Origin: Polynucleobacter sp. GWA2_45_21
GTDB lineage: Bacteria > Pseudomonadota > Gammaproteobacteria > Burkholderiales > Burkholderiaceae
Direction: 5' to 3'
Assembly: GCF_001830325.1 (NCBI RefSeq)
Contig: NZ_MHZG01000010.1
Location: 1-64,000, forward strand
DNA length: 64,000 nt
Every line of letters begins with the position of its first letter. Position 1 is the stretch's first letter. The notes under the pieces were generated by a model, which saw only the letters and a list, made by a program, of their open reading frames with translations, was not told the DNA's origin and did not search any database. This document shows positions 55,724 to 64,000 of this stretch, piece by piece. The translations under genes and the position numbers were made by a program.

Positions 55724-56974
55724 ATGGCTCTTATCGTTCATAAGTATGGCGGCACCTCAATGGGCTCAGTTGAGCGCATTCAGAACGTCGCTAAACGCGT
55801 TGCCAAGTGGATGCGTGCTGGTCACCAGGTAGTTGTGGTGCCCTCAGCGATGTCTGGCGAAACTAACCGTTTGCTTGGTTTGGCAAAGGACATCAATCCT
55901 GATGCCAATCCACGTGAACTCGATCAAATCGCCTCTACAGGCGAGCAGGTCAGCTCTGGCTTATTGGCTCTGGCATTACTGCGTGAAGGTGTTGATGCAG
56001 TGAGTTATGCTGGTTGGCAGGTAACAGTTCACACCGATTCTTCTTTTACTAAAGCGCGCATCAAGAGTATTGATGACAAGAAAATTCTTGCTGATCTTAA
56101 TGCTGGACGTGCTGTAGTAGTTACTGGTTTCCAGGGCGTTGATCCAAATGGCAACATCACGACATTAGGTCGTGGTGGCTCTGACACATCAGCTGTTGCC
56201 ATGGCTGCAGCACTGAAGGCAGATGAGTGCTTGATCTACACCGACGTTGATGGCGTCTACACAACTGACCCGCGCGTTTGTGAAGATGCACGTCGTTTGG
56301 ACAAAATTACTTTTGAAGAAATGCTAGAGATGGCAAGTCTTGGTTCAAAGGTATTACAGATTCGTTCAGTGGAGTTTGCTGGTAAGTACAAAGTTAAAAC
56401 CCGTGTTCTGTCATCGCTGACAGATCCGTTGATGCCCCTTGATGAAGAGATGAAGTCGGGCACCTTGATTACATTTGAAGAGGACAGCACTATGGAAGCC
56501 GCAGTTATTTCCGGCATCGCCTTTGCGCGTGATGAAGCAAAAATTACCGTTCTTGGCGTTCCTGATCGCCCAGGTATCGCTTATCAAATTTTGGGTCCGA
56601 TTGCGGATGCCAATATTGATGTGGACATCATTATTCAGAATCAATCATTTGAAGGTAAGACAGACTTCACTTTTACCGTCCCGCGTGCTGATTATCAAAA
56701 AGCCCTGGACTTACTAAAGAACAATGTCCAATCCCATATCGAGGCTAAAGAAATTTCAGGTGACCCTAAGGTTTCTAAAGTGTCTGTAGTTGGTGTTGGT
56801 ATGCGTTCCCATGTTGGCGTTGCCAGCAAAATGTTCCGCACATTGTCAGAAGAGGGTATCAATATCCTGATGATCTCTACTAGTGAAATCAAGATCTCAG
56901 TCGTTATTGATGAGAAATATATGGAGCTGGCAGTGCGTGCTCTCCATAAGGCTTTTGAGTTGGATCAGAAGTAA
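55724..56974 (+). CDS. lysC: Aspartate kinase, 416 aa
   Basis: This enzyme phosphorylates aspartate, the entry to lysine, threonine, methionine and isoleucine synthesis. The kinase domain begins MALIVHKYGGTSMGSVERI, and TLGRGGSDTSAVAMAAALKADECLIYTDVDGVYTTDPR is the substrate site. From about residue 265 two ACT domains (ITVLGVPDRPGIAYQILG, VSVVGVGMRSHVGVASKMF) bind feedback inhibitors. It is monofunctional and of normal length. A tRNA-Ser gene follows. Confidence 0.96.
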   Translation: MALIVHKYGGTSMGSVERIQNVAKRVAKWMRAGHQVVVVPSAMSGETNRLLGLAKDINPDANPRELDQIASTGEQVSSGLLALALLREGVDAVSYAGWQVTVHTDSSFTKARIKSIDDKKILADLNAGRAVVVTGFQGVDPNGNITTLGRGGSDTSAVAMAAALKADECLIYTDVDGVYTTDPRVCEDARRLDKITFEEMLEMASLGSKVLQIRSVEFAGKYKVKTRVLSSLTDPLMPLDEEMKSGTLITFEEDSTMEAAVISGIAFARDEAKITVLGVPDRPGIAYQILGPIADANIDVDIIIQNQSFEGKTDFTFTVPRADYQKALDLLKNNVQSHIEAKEISGDPKVSKVSVVGVGMRSHVGVASKMFRTLSEEGINILMISTSEIKISVVIDEKYMELAVRALHKAFELDQK

Positions 56975-57053
56975 GAATCAGCATTAAACCGTTGTAAATC
57001 CCTGCAGTTATAGGAATCAGTTAAACTGTGGGGCGTTGTAAATGTATCAATAC

Positions 57054-57148
57054 GGAGACGTGGCCGAGCTGGTCGAAGGCACTCCCCTGCTAAGGGAGCA
57101 TCGGGGCTAAAACTCTGATCGGAGGTTCGAATCCTCTCGTCTCCGCCA
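57054..57148 (+). tRNA. tRNA-Ser(GCT)
   Basis: The acceptor stem GGAGACG pairs with CGTCTCC. The anticodon arm CTCCC-CTGCTAA-GGGAG gives anticodon GCT for serine AGC/AGU codons. The long variable arm (ATCGGGGCTAAAACTCTGAT) is typical of class II tRNAs. CCA is encoded. A short direct repeat and a terminator follow, see below. Confidence 0.95.
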
Positions 57149-57196
57149 AGCATTTTTGGCAATTTTTGTATTATTGCTATTTATTGGTGTGAAATC

Positions 57197-57220
57197 AGCC
57201 CCTTAACCGGGGCTTTTTTA
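57197..57220 (+). terminator. Rho-independent terminator after tRNA-Ser
   Basis: The stem AGCCCC / GGGGCT (57197-57202 and 57209-57214) with a 6-base loop is followed by a T-run. It ends the tRNA-Ser transcript, and possibly that of lysC. Confidence 0.85.
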
Positions 57221-57234
57221 TTCTCTCAAAGATC

Positions 57235-57256
57235 CTACCCACCAGACTACCCACCA
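57235..57256. repeat. Direct repeat CTACCCACCA, 12-bp spacing, downstream of tRNA-Ser
   Basis: CTACCCACCA occurs at 57235-57244 and again at 57247-57256, separated by GA. It lies close to the 3' end of a tRNA gene, a common attachment site for islands, and near a likely change of gene content. It may be an integrase arm-type remnant or unrelated regulatory repeats. No integrase gene is seen here. Confidence 0.4.
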
Positions 57257-57394
57257 CTAAAGCGCTGATTGATTTCTGATGAAGTGTGCTATTCCGTGGA
57301 GGAATATTACATATTGAATCCCTTTACTTCTCACGTTCACTCTCTTTGTGGATGATTCCCTTAATGAAAAATTTTTTGTTCTTATGGGGTCTTT

Positions 57395-58408
57395 ATGAAA
57401 ATCTGCGTAATAGGTGGTGGCGGAGCAATAGGTGGCTATCTTGCAGCCAAGTTGGCTAGAGCTGGTAATCAAGTCACGGTTGTCGCTAGAGGAAAAACTC
57501 TAGAGGCTATACAAAAAAATGGGCTCACTCTTCACATGGAGGGCGAGTCCATGCCGCTCGTTGCCAAGGTAAATGCAGTTGAAAAAATTACTGATGTTGA
57601 TGCGCCAGACGTAGTAATGCTAGCCGTTAAAGCTCATCAAGTGGAGCCGATCATTGATGATTTAGCCAAGATTATTGGCCCCAATACCGTTTTAATACCG
57701 ATGCAAAATGGAATTCCTTGGTGGTATTTCCAAAGACTATCAGGGGAATATCAGGATCATCCAGTAGAAACTGTTGATATGGGAGGATTAATAATGAAAA
57801 AAATTGATCCACGGAATATTCTTGGGTGTGTCGTATATCCGGCAACTTACACGGAGTCCCCTGGGGTTATTCGTCACGTAGAGGGTAATCGTTTCCCTAT
57901 TGGCGAGCTTGATGGCTCGGTATCTGAACGGGCAAAAGAAATCTCTCAAATGATGACAGATGCCGGATTTAAATCACCTATATTGGAAGATATAAGGGGA
58001 GAGATCTGGTTAAAGTTGTGGGGCAATATGACGTTTAATCCAATTAGCGCCCTTACTCATGAGCATTTAGAGGGTATATGTCAATATCCATTAACCAAAG
58101 ATTTAGCTCGCAATATGATGTCAGAGGCTCAGGCAATTGCTGAAAAATTGGGAGTTGTATTCAGGGTTGATATCGATCGCCGAATAGCCGGAGCTGAAAA
58201 GGTTGGCAAGCATAAAACGTCTATGCTGCAGGATTTAGAGGCAGGGCATAGCCTGGAAATTGATGCGCTCTTGGGTTCGGTAATCGAGTTAGGGCAGATT
58301 ACCAATACACCCACACCATGCTTAAGTACTGTATTTGCTTTGACTAAATTACTGAATACCAAAGTTCAATCATCACATGGTCACTTGTGCTTGCCTTTGG
58401 CTGCTTGA
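57395..58408 (+). CDS. Ketopantoate reductase (PanE/ApbA)-like oxidoreductase, 337 aa
   Basis: The N-terminal NADP-binding fold has ICVIGGGGAIGGYLAAKLARAGNQVTVVAR. The catalytic Lys is in AVKAHQVE, and IPMQNGIPWW and GEIWLKLWGNMTFNPISALT match the substrate-binding part of the family. The C-terminal helices contain KHKTSMLQDLEAGHSLEIDALLGSVIELG, close to family members. The gene ends before a terminator shared with the LysR gene. A role in pantothenate synthesis is possible, but many such paralogues act on other 2-keto acids, and the glyoxylate genes nearby leave this open. Confidence 0.85.
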   Translation: MKICVIGGGGAIGGYLAAKLARAGNQVTVVARGKTLEAIQKNGLTLHMEGESMPLVAKVNAVEKITDVDAPDVVMLAVKAHQVEPIIDDLAKIIGPNTVLIPMQNGIPWWYFQRLSGEYQDHPVETVDMGGLIMKKIDPRNILGCVVYPATYTESPGVIRHVEGNRFPIGELDGSVSERAKEISQMMTDAGFKSPILEDIRGEIWLKLWGNMTFNPISALTHEHLEGICQYPLTKDLARNMMSEAQAIAEKLGVVFRVDIDRRIAGAEKVGKHKTSMLQDLEAGHSLEIDALLGSVIELGQITNTPTPCLSTVFALTKLLNTKVQSSHGHLCLPLAA

Positions 58409-58451
58409 ATTTTAATAACGAAGTCATGTTGCACCTGTGTAGTAGCTTTAG

Positions 58452-58476
58452 CCGCCCCTTGAGGGCGGTTTTTTTT
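58452..58476. terminator. Terminator between the PanE-like gene and the LysR gene
   Basis: A stem CCGCCC / GGGCGG (58452-58457 and 58463-58468) with loop CTTGA is followed by eight Ts on the plus strand. It stops the PanE-like transcript just before the convergent LysR gene ends. Confidence 0.88.
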
Positions 58477-59398
58477 ATTCTGACTTGCCTGCCTCAATAC
58501 CCTTCCACCATTCACCCTTAAATTGACCCTGTAGCCAATCAATGCATTGACTCACCTTAGTAGGAACATGTTTGGGTGATGAAAAAACCGCATGGATTTC
58601 TTGAGTGGGTAGGGACCAATCTTGCATGACGGGTTTAAGAACCTTATCCTTTACTGACTGGTGTGCTACATACCAAGGAACTGCAGCTAAGCCCATGCCA
58701 GCTCTAGCTGAAGCCAAAATCGAAGATAAGTTATTGGAGGTAAAGGGGCCTTTAACCTCAATAGTTTCATTTTTATCTTTTGCATTTGTAAAGCTCCAGC
58801 GGTGATCGCCTTGAACAGTTGTATAAATTAAAGCTTGATGGTTACGAATATCCTCGGGATGTTTTGGAGCGGGGTGTTCTTTAAGGTACTTTGGGTTAGC
58901 TACTAAGACCCAGGGATTTAAGCCTAAAAATCGGGAGCCAAGTGAAGAATCTGGCAAACGACGCATACGAATAGCTAAATCAACCCCTTGTTCGATGAGG
59001 TTGATGTAGCGGTCGTCCATATTGAGGTTTACTTCTAGATCGGGATGATGCTCCATAAATTTCAGAATAGAGGGCATGAGAACGCGTCTTCCAAAAGCAA
59101 CTGAAGAGCTTACTGTAAGTTTGCCGCGCACTTTTGACTGCATAAGGGACGCCAAGTGATCGGCCTCTTCAATTTCTCTTGCAATCCCTTTGCACTTTTC
59201 GTAATAAATCTTTCCGATTTCTGTGGGTGTTACACCTCTTGTACTGCGGTGCAATAAAAGTGTGCCCAAGCGTTTTTCCATGCTGGCAACAAATTTAGTT
59301 GCAGTCGGCTGGGTGATACCCAAATCCTCTGCAGCCTTACTGAATGAGCCTGTCTCAACCACTCGAATAAAGAGCGAAATGCCTTGTACGCGATCCAT
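58475..59398 (-). CDS. LysR-family transcriptional regulator, 307 aa
   Basis: The N-terminal winged helix shows MDRVQGISLFIRVVETGSFSKAAEDLGITQPTATKFVASMEKRLG. A linker helix is followed by an effector-binding domain (from KVRGKLTVSSSVAFGRRVLMP). It is close to the large CrgA/AaeR-type group of Burkholderiales. It is divergent from the glyoxylate genes, and a good LysR-type palindrome lies in the shared gap, so it probably controls gcl-hyi-glxR and itself. The inducer is not evident. Confidence 0.93.
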   Translation of the reverse strand: MDRVQGISLFIRVVETGSFSKAAEDLGITQPTATKFVASMEKRLGTLLLHRSTRGVTPTEIGKIYYEKCKGIAREIEEADHLASLMQSKVRGKLTVSSSVAFGRRVLMPSILKFMEHHPDLEVNLNMDDRYINLIEQGVDLAIRMRRLPDSSLGSRFLGLNPWVLVANPKYLKEHPAPKHPEDIRNHQALIYTTVQGDHRWSFTNAKDKNETIEVKGPFTSNNLSSILASARAGMGLAAVPWYVAHQSVKDKVLKPVMQDWSLPTQEIHAVFSSPKHVPTKVSQCIDWLQGQFKGEWWKGIEAGKSE

Positions 59399-59531
59399 GA
59401 TTTATCTTTTTAATTGGAATAAAGAGTTTTTACACTATTCCACCATGGAATACTAGATATAGATTTGCTGAGGTTCTCAAGCACTCTTAATTTGAAGATG
59501 ATTCATTCATAACAAATTTAGGAGACGAGTC
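59399..59531. promoter_or_regulatory. Divergent LysR/gcl control region with a T-N11-A palindrome
   Basis: At 59436-59452 TATTCCA and TGGAATA flank CCA, a perfect 7-bp inverted repeat containing the T-N11-A core of LysR-type sites. A related half-site GGAATA lies at 59416-59421, near the LysR start. The region between the divergent genes is therefore a good candidate for LysR-controlled promoters of gcl. No firm -35/-10 pair was fixed. Confidence 0.65.
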
Positions 59532-61322
59532 ATGGCAAAGATGAAAGCGGCAATGGCAGCAGTATTGGTGATGGAAAAAGAAGGTGTGACTCAAGCATTT
59601 GGTGTTCCAGGTGCCGCCATCAATCCTTTGTATGCACAAATGAGAGAGCGTCAGTCTATCGCTCATGTGTTGGCAAGACACGTTGAAGGTGCTTCGCATA
59701 TGGCTGAGGGCTATACCCGTGCTGCTCCAGGCAACATTGGTGTTTGTATTGGTACATCAGGCCCTGGTGGAACTGACATGATCACTGGCTTGTACTCTGC
59801 ACAAGCTGACAGCATTCCAATTTTATGTATTACTGGCCAAGCACCACGTGCAAAGTTACATAAAGAAGATTTCCAGGCGGTTGATATTGCTTCGATCGCT
59901 AAGCCACTTACAAAAATGGCAACAACCGTATTAGAGCCTGCTTTAGTTCCTCGGGTATTTCAGCAGGCGTTTCATTTAATGCGCTCTGGCCGTCCAGGTC
60001 CTGTATTAATTGATTTACCAATTGATGTGCAAATGGCAGAAATTGAGTTTGATATTGATACCTATGAACCCTTGCCAGCTTACAAGCCTGCAGCTACCCG
60101 CAAACAAATTGAAAAAGCATTGGAGATGCTCGATGCTGCTGAGAAGCCATTAATTGTTTCTGGTGGTGGCGTTATCAATGCTGATGCTTCTGACTTATTG
60201 GTGAAGTTTGCTGAGATTGCTGGCATTCCAGTAATTCCAACCCTGATGGGTTGGGGGTCTATTCCTGACAGTCATCCGCTGATGGCTGGTATGGTTGGTT
60301 TACAAACATCCCATCGTTATGGCAATGCCACCATGTTGGCAAGTGATTTCGTATTGGGAATTGGTAACCGCTGGGCAAATCGCCACACTGGTTCAACAGA
60401 GGTGTATTGCAAAGGGCGCAAGTTCGTACACGTGGATATTGAGCCCACTCAAATTGGCCGTATCTTTACTCCAGACTTTGGCATTGTTTCTGATGCGAAG
60501 CTTGCCTTGGAGATGTTTGTTGAAGTGGCAACTGAAATGAAAAAAGCAGGTAAGCTTAAAGATAGAAGAAAGTGGTCTTCTGAGTGCTTGGCTAGAAAAA
60601 ATTCTATTGAGTATCAGCGCAAGACTAATTTTAGTGACTCACCAATGAAACCTCAGCGTGTTTACCAAGAGATGGTTCAGACATTTGGTGAAGATGTTAC
60701 CTATGTAAGCACAATTGGCCTGTCTCAAATTGCGGGCGCACAGTTCTTAAAAGTATTTAAGCCACGCCATTGGATTAACTGTGGCCAAGCAGGCCCCTTA
60801 GGCTGGACAGTTCCAGCTGCTTTGGGTGTATGCGCTGCTGATCCAACCAGAAAGATTGTGGCTTTATCTGGAGACTACGACTTCCAGTTCATGATTGAGG
60901 AGCTCGCCGTCGGCGCTCAATTTAAGTTGCCTTTTATCCAGATCTTAGTCAATAACAGTTATTTGGGATTGATTCGTCAGGCGCAGCGTGGCTTTGATAT
61001 GGATTATTGCGTTCAGTTGGCATTTGATAACGTGAATGTTCCAGATAGCGCAGGAATTGTGAAGGGCTATGGCGTAGACCATGTTAAAGTAGTTGAGGGC
61101 CTAGGCTGCAAGGCGATACGCGTAGAGCGTGAAGAGCAGTTGGCACCGGCAATCGCGCAAGCAGAAGCTTGGATCGCAGAGTTTAAGGTACCGGTTGTAG
61201 TTGAGGTTGTACTTGAGCGGGTTACGAATATCGCCATGGGAACTGAAATTGACAATATCAACGAGTTTGAGCCTTTAGCGCAGTCCATAGAAGACGCTCC
61301 TACAGCCGTTCTTCAAGCTTAA
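59532..61322 (+). CDS. gcl: Glyoxylate carboligase (tartronate-semialdehyde synthase), 596 aa
   Basis: This ThDP-dependent enzyme joins two glyoxylates to tartronate semialdehyde and CO2. The N-terminal region is [19 protein letters not shown] with [16 protein letters not shown], where Val51 replaces the glutamate found in nearly all other ThDP enzymes, a diagnostic feature of Gcl. The ThDP motif is [12 protein letters not shown] with [13 protein letters not shown] near residue 475. Length matches. hyi and glxR follow in the same direction, forming the glycerate pathway. Confidence 0.97.
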   Translation: MAKMKAAMAAVLVMEKEGVTQAFGVPGAAINPLYAQMRERQSIAHVLARHVEGASHMAEGYTRAAPGNIGVCIGTSGPGGTDMITGLYSAQADSIPILCITGQAPRAKLHKEDFQAVDIASIAKPLTKMATTVLEPALVPRVFQQAFHLMRSGRPGPVLIDLPIDVQMAEIEFDIDTYEPLPAYKPAATRKQIEKALEMLDAAEKPLIVSGGGVINADASDLLVKFAEIAGIPVIPTLMGWGSIPDSHPLMAGMVGLQTSHRYGNATMLASDFVLGIGNRWANRHTGSTEVYCKGRKFVHVDIEPTQIGRIFTPDFGIVSDAKLALEMFVEVATEMKKAGKLKDRRKWSSECLARKNSIEYQRKTNFSDSPMKPQRVYQEMVQTFGEDVTYVSTIGLSQIAGAQFLKVFKPRHWINCGQAGPLGWTVPAALGVCAADPTRKIVALSGDYDFQFMIEELAVGAQFKLPFIQILVNNSYLGLIRQAQRGFDMDYCVQLAFDNVNVPDSAGIVKGYGVDHVKVVEGLGCKAIRVEREEQLAPAIAQAEAWIAEFKVPVVVEVVLERVTNIAMGTEIDNINEFEPLAQSIEDAPTAVLQA

Positions 61323-61352
61323 GAACTTAATAAATATTTACAAGGGTAATTT

Positions 61353-62156
61353 ATGCCACGTTTCGCCGCAAATTTAACGATGTTATTTACGGAAGACCCA
61401 TTTTTGAATCGTTTCGCTCTTGCCCGTATTGGTGGATTTAAGGCGGTAGAGTTTTTGTTTCCATATGCATATTCAAAGGAAGAAATAAAAACTAATCTCG
61501 ATACCTATGTTCTTAAGTTGGTATTACATAACTTGCCAGCAGGTGATTGGGATGCGGGAGAGCGAGGTATCGCATGTCATCCAGATCGCGTCGATGAGTT
61601 TCGCGCAGGTGTTACCAAGGCCGTTGAATATGCTACCTACCTCAATGTTGGCCAGCTCAATTGCTTGGCTGGTAAAGCGCCAGTAGGAGTCGATAGTAGG
61701 CTAGTGCATGAAACCTTTGTTAGTAATTTGAAATACGCTGCCGAGCAATTAAAAAAGGTAAACATTAAATTACTAATAGAGCCCATCAATACCTTTGATA
61801 TTCCTGGGTTCTATCTGTCACGTACCCAGCAGGCAATTGACATCATAGATGAGGTTGGCTTGGATAATTTATATCTGCAATACGACATCTATCATGCTCA
61901 GCGCATGGAGGGAGAAATTGCCAACACAATACAAAAATTTTTACCCCGCATTGCCCATATCCAATTGGCCGATAACCCAGGGCGCAATGAACCAGGGACA
62001 GGTGAAATTAACTACGAATATTTATTCGGTTACCTGGACAAGATTGGCTACAAGGGCTGGATTGGTTGTGAATATAAGCCGCTTAAAAATACGGTAGCTG
62101 GTCTTGGGTGGATGCATCACCATGAGCATATTCAGCAGGACAGTATTTACTCTTAA
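61353..62156 (+). CDS. hyi: Hydroxypyruvate isomerase, 267 aa
   Basis: This TIM-barrel isomerase (AP-endonuclease 2 fold) interconverts hydroxypyruvate and tartronate semialdehyde. It begins MPRFAANLTMLFTEDPFLNRF and includes LLIEPINTFDIPGFYL, then LQYDIYHAQRMEG and IQLADNPGRNEPGTGEINY, the metal-binding end of the family. It lies between gcl and glxR with short gaps, consistent with one operon. Confidence 0.94.
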   Translation: MPRFAANLTMLFTEDPFLNRFALARIGGFKAVEFLFPYAYSKEEIKTNLDTYVLKLVLHNLPAGDWDAGERGIACHPDRVDEFRAGVTKAVEYATYLNVGQLNCLAGKAPVGVDSRLVHETFVSNLKYAAEQLKKVNIKLLIEPINTFDIPGFYLSRTQQAIDIIDEVGLDNLYLQYDIYHAQRMEGEIANTIQKFLPRIAHIQLADNPGRNEPGTGEINYEYLFGYLDKIGYKGWIGCEYKPLKNTVAGLGWMHHHEHIQQDSIYS

Positions 62157-62185
62157 GTTAAATAATTAAAAAATAGGAATAATGA

Positions 62186-63085
62186 ATGAGTAATTCACAA
62201 AAAATTGGATTTGTTGGTCTCGGAATTATGGGTGCTCCTATGGCAGGCCATTTGGTAGATGCCGGCCATGAAGTATTTATCAATACCCGTAGCAAGATTC
62301 CGGAAGGGCTGGCTAATAGCGCGGCAATTCCATGCTCTAGCCCGGCAGATGTAGCTAGTAAGGCCGACATCATTATCACGATGGTGCCGGACACCTCGGA
62401 TGTAGAAAAAGTGCTCTTTGGCGAAAATGGCATCGCCTCCTCTTTGAGCAAAGGCAAAATTGTGGTCGATATGAGCTCAATCTCGCCAATAGCTACTAAA
62501 GAGTTTGCTAAAAAGATTAATGATCTGGGATGTGAGTATTTGGATGCCCCTGTTTCAGGGGGTCAACTTGGTGCCAAAAGTGCTACGCTCACCATCATGG
62601 TTGGTGGCAGTGACACCACGTTTGCAGGAGTTAAGCCTATCTTTGAGTTGATGGGCAAGAACATTACTTTGGTTGGTGGCAATGGTGCAGGTCAAATTAC
62701 TAAAGTAGCCAATCAAATTATTGTGGCTCTAAATATTGAAGCAGTTGCTGAAGCCCTGGTGTTTGCTTCTAAAGCAGGCGCCGATCCTGCCAAAGTGCGT
62801 GAAGCCCTAATGGGAGGCTTTGCAAGCTCGAAGATATTGGAAGTGCATGGAGATCGCATGGTCAAGCGTACGTTTGATCCAGGGTTTCGTATTGAGTTAC
62901 ACCAAAAAGATCTCAATTTGGCATTAAGTAGTGCAAGAGCGCTTGGTGTTTCTCTACCCAATACAGCTACGGCACAAGAATTATTCAACTCATGTACGGC
63001 TCATGGCGGAAAAGCTTGGGACCACTCAGCAATGGTCAGGGCTTTAGAGAAGTTGGCCAACTTTGAAATTGGGCAAAAGAGCTAA
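62186..63085 (+). CDS. glxR: Tartronate-semialdehyde reductase, 299 aa
   Basis: This beta-hydroxyacid dehydrogenase reduces tartronate semialdehyde to glycerate. The dinucleotide motif is GFVGLGIMGAPMAGHLVDAGH. The substrate loop DAPVSGGQLGAKSATLTIMVGG follows, then the catalytic Lys region GQITKVANQIIVALNIEA. Placement after gcl and hyi supports 2-hydroxy-3-oxopropionate as substrate over 3-hydroxyisobutyrate. The gene ends 62 bp before the preferred ppc start. Confidence 0.93.
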   Translation: MSNSQKIGFVGLGIMGAPMAGHLVDAGHEVFINTRSKIPEGLANSAAIPCSSPADVASKADIIITMVPDTSDVEKVLFGENGIASSLSKGKIVVDMSSISPIATKEFAKKINDLGCEYLDAPVSGGQLGAKSATLTIMVGGSDTTFAGVKPIFELMGKNITLVGGNGAGQITKVANQIIVALNIEAVAEALVFASKAGADPAKVREALMGGFASSKILEVHGDRMVKRTFDPGFRIELHQKDLNLALSSARALGVSLPNTATAQELFNSCTAHGGKAWDHSAMVRALEKLANFEIGQKS

Positions 63086-63147
63086 TACCCATACCGGTCA
63101 TGTTAAATAGCGCAGAATCTCTTTTAGCAGGCAGGAGCTCTAAGAGG

Positions 63148-64000
63148 ATGAATAATGTAGAGCAGCTAAATGCTGAAGTTGCGTTATTAAGATCAATGCT
63201 CAGTGCAGTAATCAAGGAGCAAGAGGGTGATCGTATTTATAAGGCTATTGAGGGCCTAAGGGAGTACTCGGGAACTTTGTATTCTAAAAATCCGGGTGAC
63301 TCGGAAGACAGAATATCTCAAATTTTGCATGATCTTTCGGATGATGAGATTAATAGGGTTCTACGCGCTTTAGCTTATTTCAGCCACTTAGAAAATCTGG
63401 CCGAAGATCGATATCACGCACATGAAATTCAGCTTGAAGACCGGATGGGTGATTTGAGAAATGGCAGCATCAAGTTGACTATCGAGAGATTGCATGCTGC
63501 AGGTATTGATAATCAAAAAATTCACAATGCTTTAGAGCTTGCATTTATTTCTCCGATATTGACCGCGCACCCTACAGAAGTGCAAAGAAAAAGTATCTTA
63601 GATGCCGTCCGAGAAATTGGGAATCTTCTGACTGACCGTAAACAAATGCGTTTACAGGCCTATATTGCTGAGGTAGATTCAGATGCCCTTCTTGAAGAAC
63701 AATTGGAGCAAAATGAACAGCAAATTAAGGCGCGAATTATTCAACTTTGGCATACAAGGCTGCTAAGACGCTCCACTTTGACAGTTGCCGATGAGGTAGA
63801 AAATGCGCTCTCATACTATGAGTTTACTTTTGTTGGTGAGATTCCGAAAATTTATGCCCAACTAGAAAAGGTGCTGGGCAATGAAGTATCTTCAGCTTTC
63901 TTACGTATGGGGCAATGGATAGGTGGCGACAGAGATGGCAATCCAAATGTGGATGCGAACTGTCTTGAGTATACGATGCGCAGTCAGGCGCACTTAATAG
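63148..64000 (+). CDS. ppc: Phosphoenolpyruvate carboxylase, N-terminal ~284 residues (runs off window)
   Basis: PEP carboxylase makes oxaloacetate from PEP and bicarbonate and replenishes the TCA cycle. The partial sequence shows SPILTAHPTEVQRKS, with the catalytic His in the first conserved block, and MGQWIGGDRDGNPNV near the window end, the second block. ATG 63148 has an AGGAG motif 10 bases upstream. A second in-frame ATG at 63100 would add 16 residues and remains possible. The remaining ~600 residues lie beyond the window. The position after the glyoxylate operon suits anaplerosis but may be chance. Confidence 0.93.
   Translation, partial: MNNVEQLNAEVALLRSMLSAVIKEQEGDRIYKAIEGLREYSGTLYSKNPGDSEDRISQILHDLSDDEINRVLRALAYFSHLENLAEDRYHAHEIQLEDRMGDLRNGSIKLTIERLHAAGIDNQKIHNALELAFISPILTAHPTEVQRKSILDAVREIGNLLTDRKQMRLQAYIAEVDSDALLEEQLEQNEQQIKARIIQLWHTRLLRRSTLTVADEVENALSYYEFTFVGEIPKIYAQLEKVLGNEVSSAFLRMGQWIGGDRDGNPNVDANCLEYTMRSQAHLI

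Overview
The window looks like the chromosome of a betaproteobacterium of the Burkholderiaceae, most likely a freshwater Polynucleobacter or a close relative. This rests on the moderate-to-low GC content, on Burkholderiales-type neighbourhoods (tRNA-Val, thrS, infC, rpmI, rplT, pheS, pheT, ihfA, a MerR-type gene, tRNA-Pro; sucA-odhB-lpdA-zapE; cysS, an AlkA-like glycosylase, accA, tilS, lysC) and on protein character. The genus is my inference from gene order and sequence feel, not from a database search.

Layout. 1-2.3 kb: the 3' end of eno, a helical protein of unknown function, a class II aldolase/adducin protein, a 4-oxalocrotonate tautomerase-like protein and the 3' remnant of a GT10 (fucosyltransferase-type) gene. 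2.6-19.1 kb: an AT-rich cell-surface cluster with an ELM1-type protein, a GT17, a NodB deacetylase, an ArnT/PMT-like membrane transferase, an EptA-like sulfatase-fold transferase, three GT4 enzymes, a GT2, an MsbA-like flippase, a sugar-nucleotide SDR, a long two-domain glycosyltransferase and an LpxL-like acyltransferase. Together they could build, decorate and export a lipid-A/core-type glycolipid. 19.1-22.5 kb: a scar-like stretch with a truncated IS1182-type transposase and another gene remnant, then a small integration module (GIY-YIG protein, tyrosine integrase, Xis-like protein and a divergent ribbon-helix-helix gene) next to tRNA-Val(GAC).

22.6-30.2 kb: translation and nucleoid genes (thrS, infC with a probable AUC start, rpmI, rplT, pheS, pheT, ihfA, a MerR-type regulator) ending at tRNA-Pro(GGG). 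30.2-43.7 kb: a PaaI-like thioesterase, an H-NS protein, an HTH/receiver-like regulator divergent from the 2-oxoglutarate dehydrogenase operon (sucA, odhB, lpdA) with zapE, then a PHP phosphoesterase, trpS, a methyltransferase, dapA and bamC. 43.7-50.6 kb: a small Ala/Pro lipoprotein, a RoxA-like cupin, a SlyD-like PPIase, cysE, trmJ, suhB, lpxH, ppiB and a TPR lipoprotein. 50.6-57.2 kb: cysS, an AlkA-like glycosylase, accA, tilS, a ParE/RHH-type toxin-antitoxin pair with a clear palindromic operator, lysC and tRNA-Ser(GCT).

57.4-64 kb: a ketopantoate-reductase-like gene, a LysR regulator, and the glyoxylate-to-glycerate module gcl-hyi-glxR, followed by the 5' part of ppc. The LysR gene is divergent from gcl and a T-N11-A palindrome lies between them. 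This end of the window points to growth on glycolate/glyoxylate-type C2 compounds, with PEP carboxylase replenishing oxaloacetate.

I found no CRISPR array and no obviously undescribed defence system. The parts most worth a second look are the surface-glycan cluster with its two-domain glycosyltransferase, the compact integrase module with its 11-bp-phased repeats beside tRNA-Val, and several strong palindromes or leader structures.
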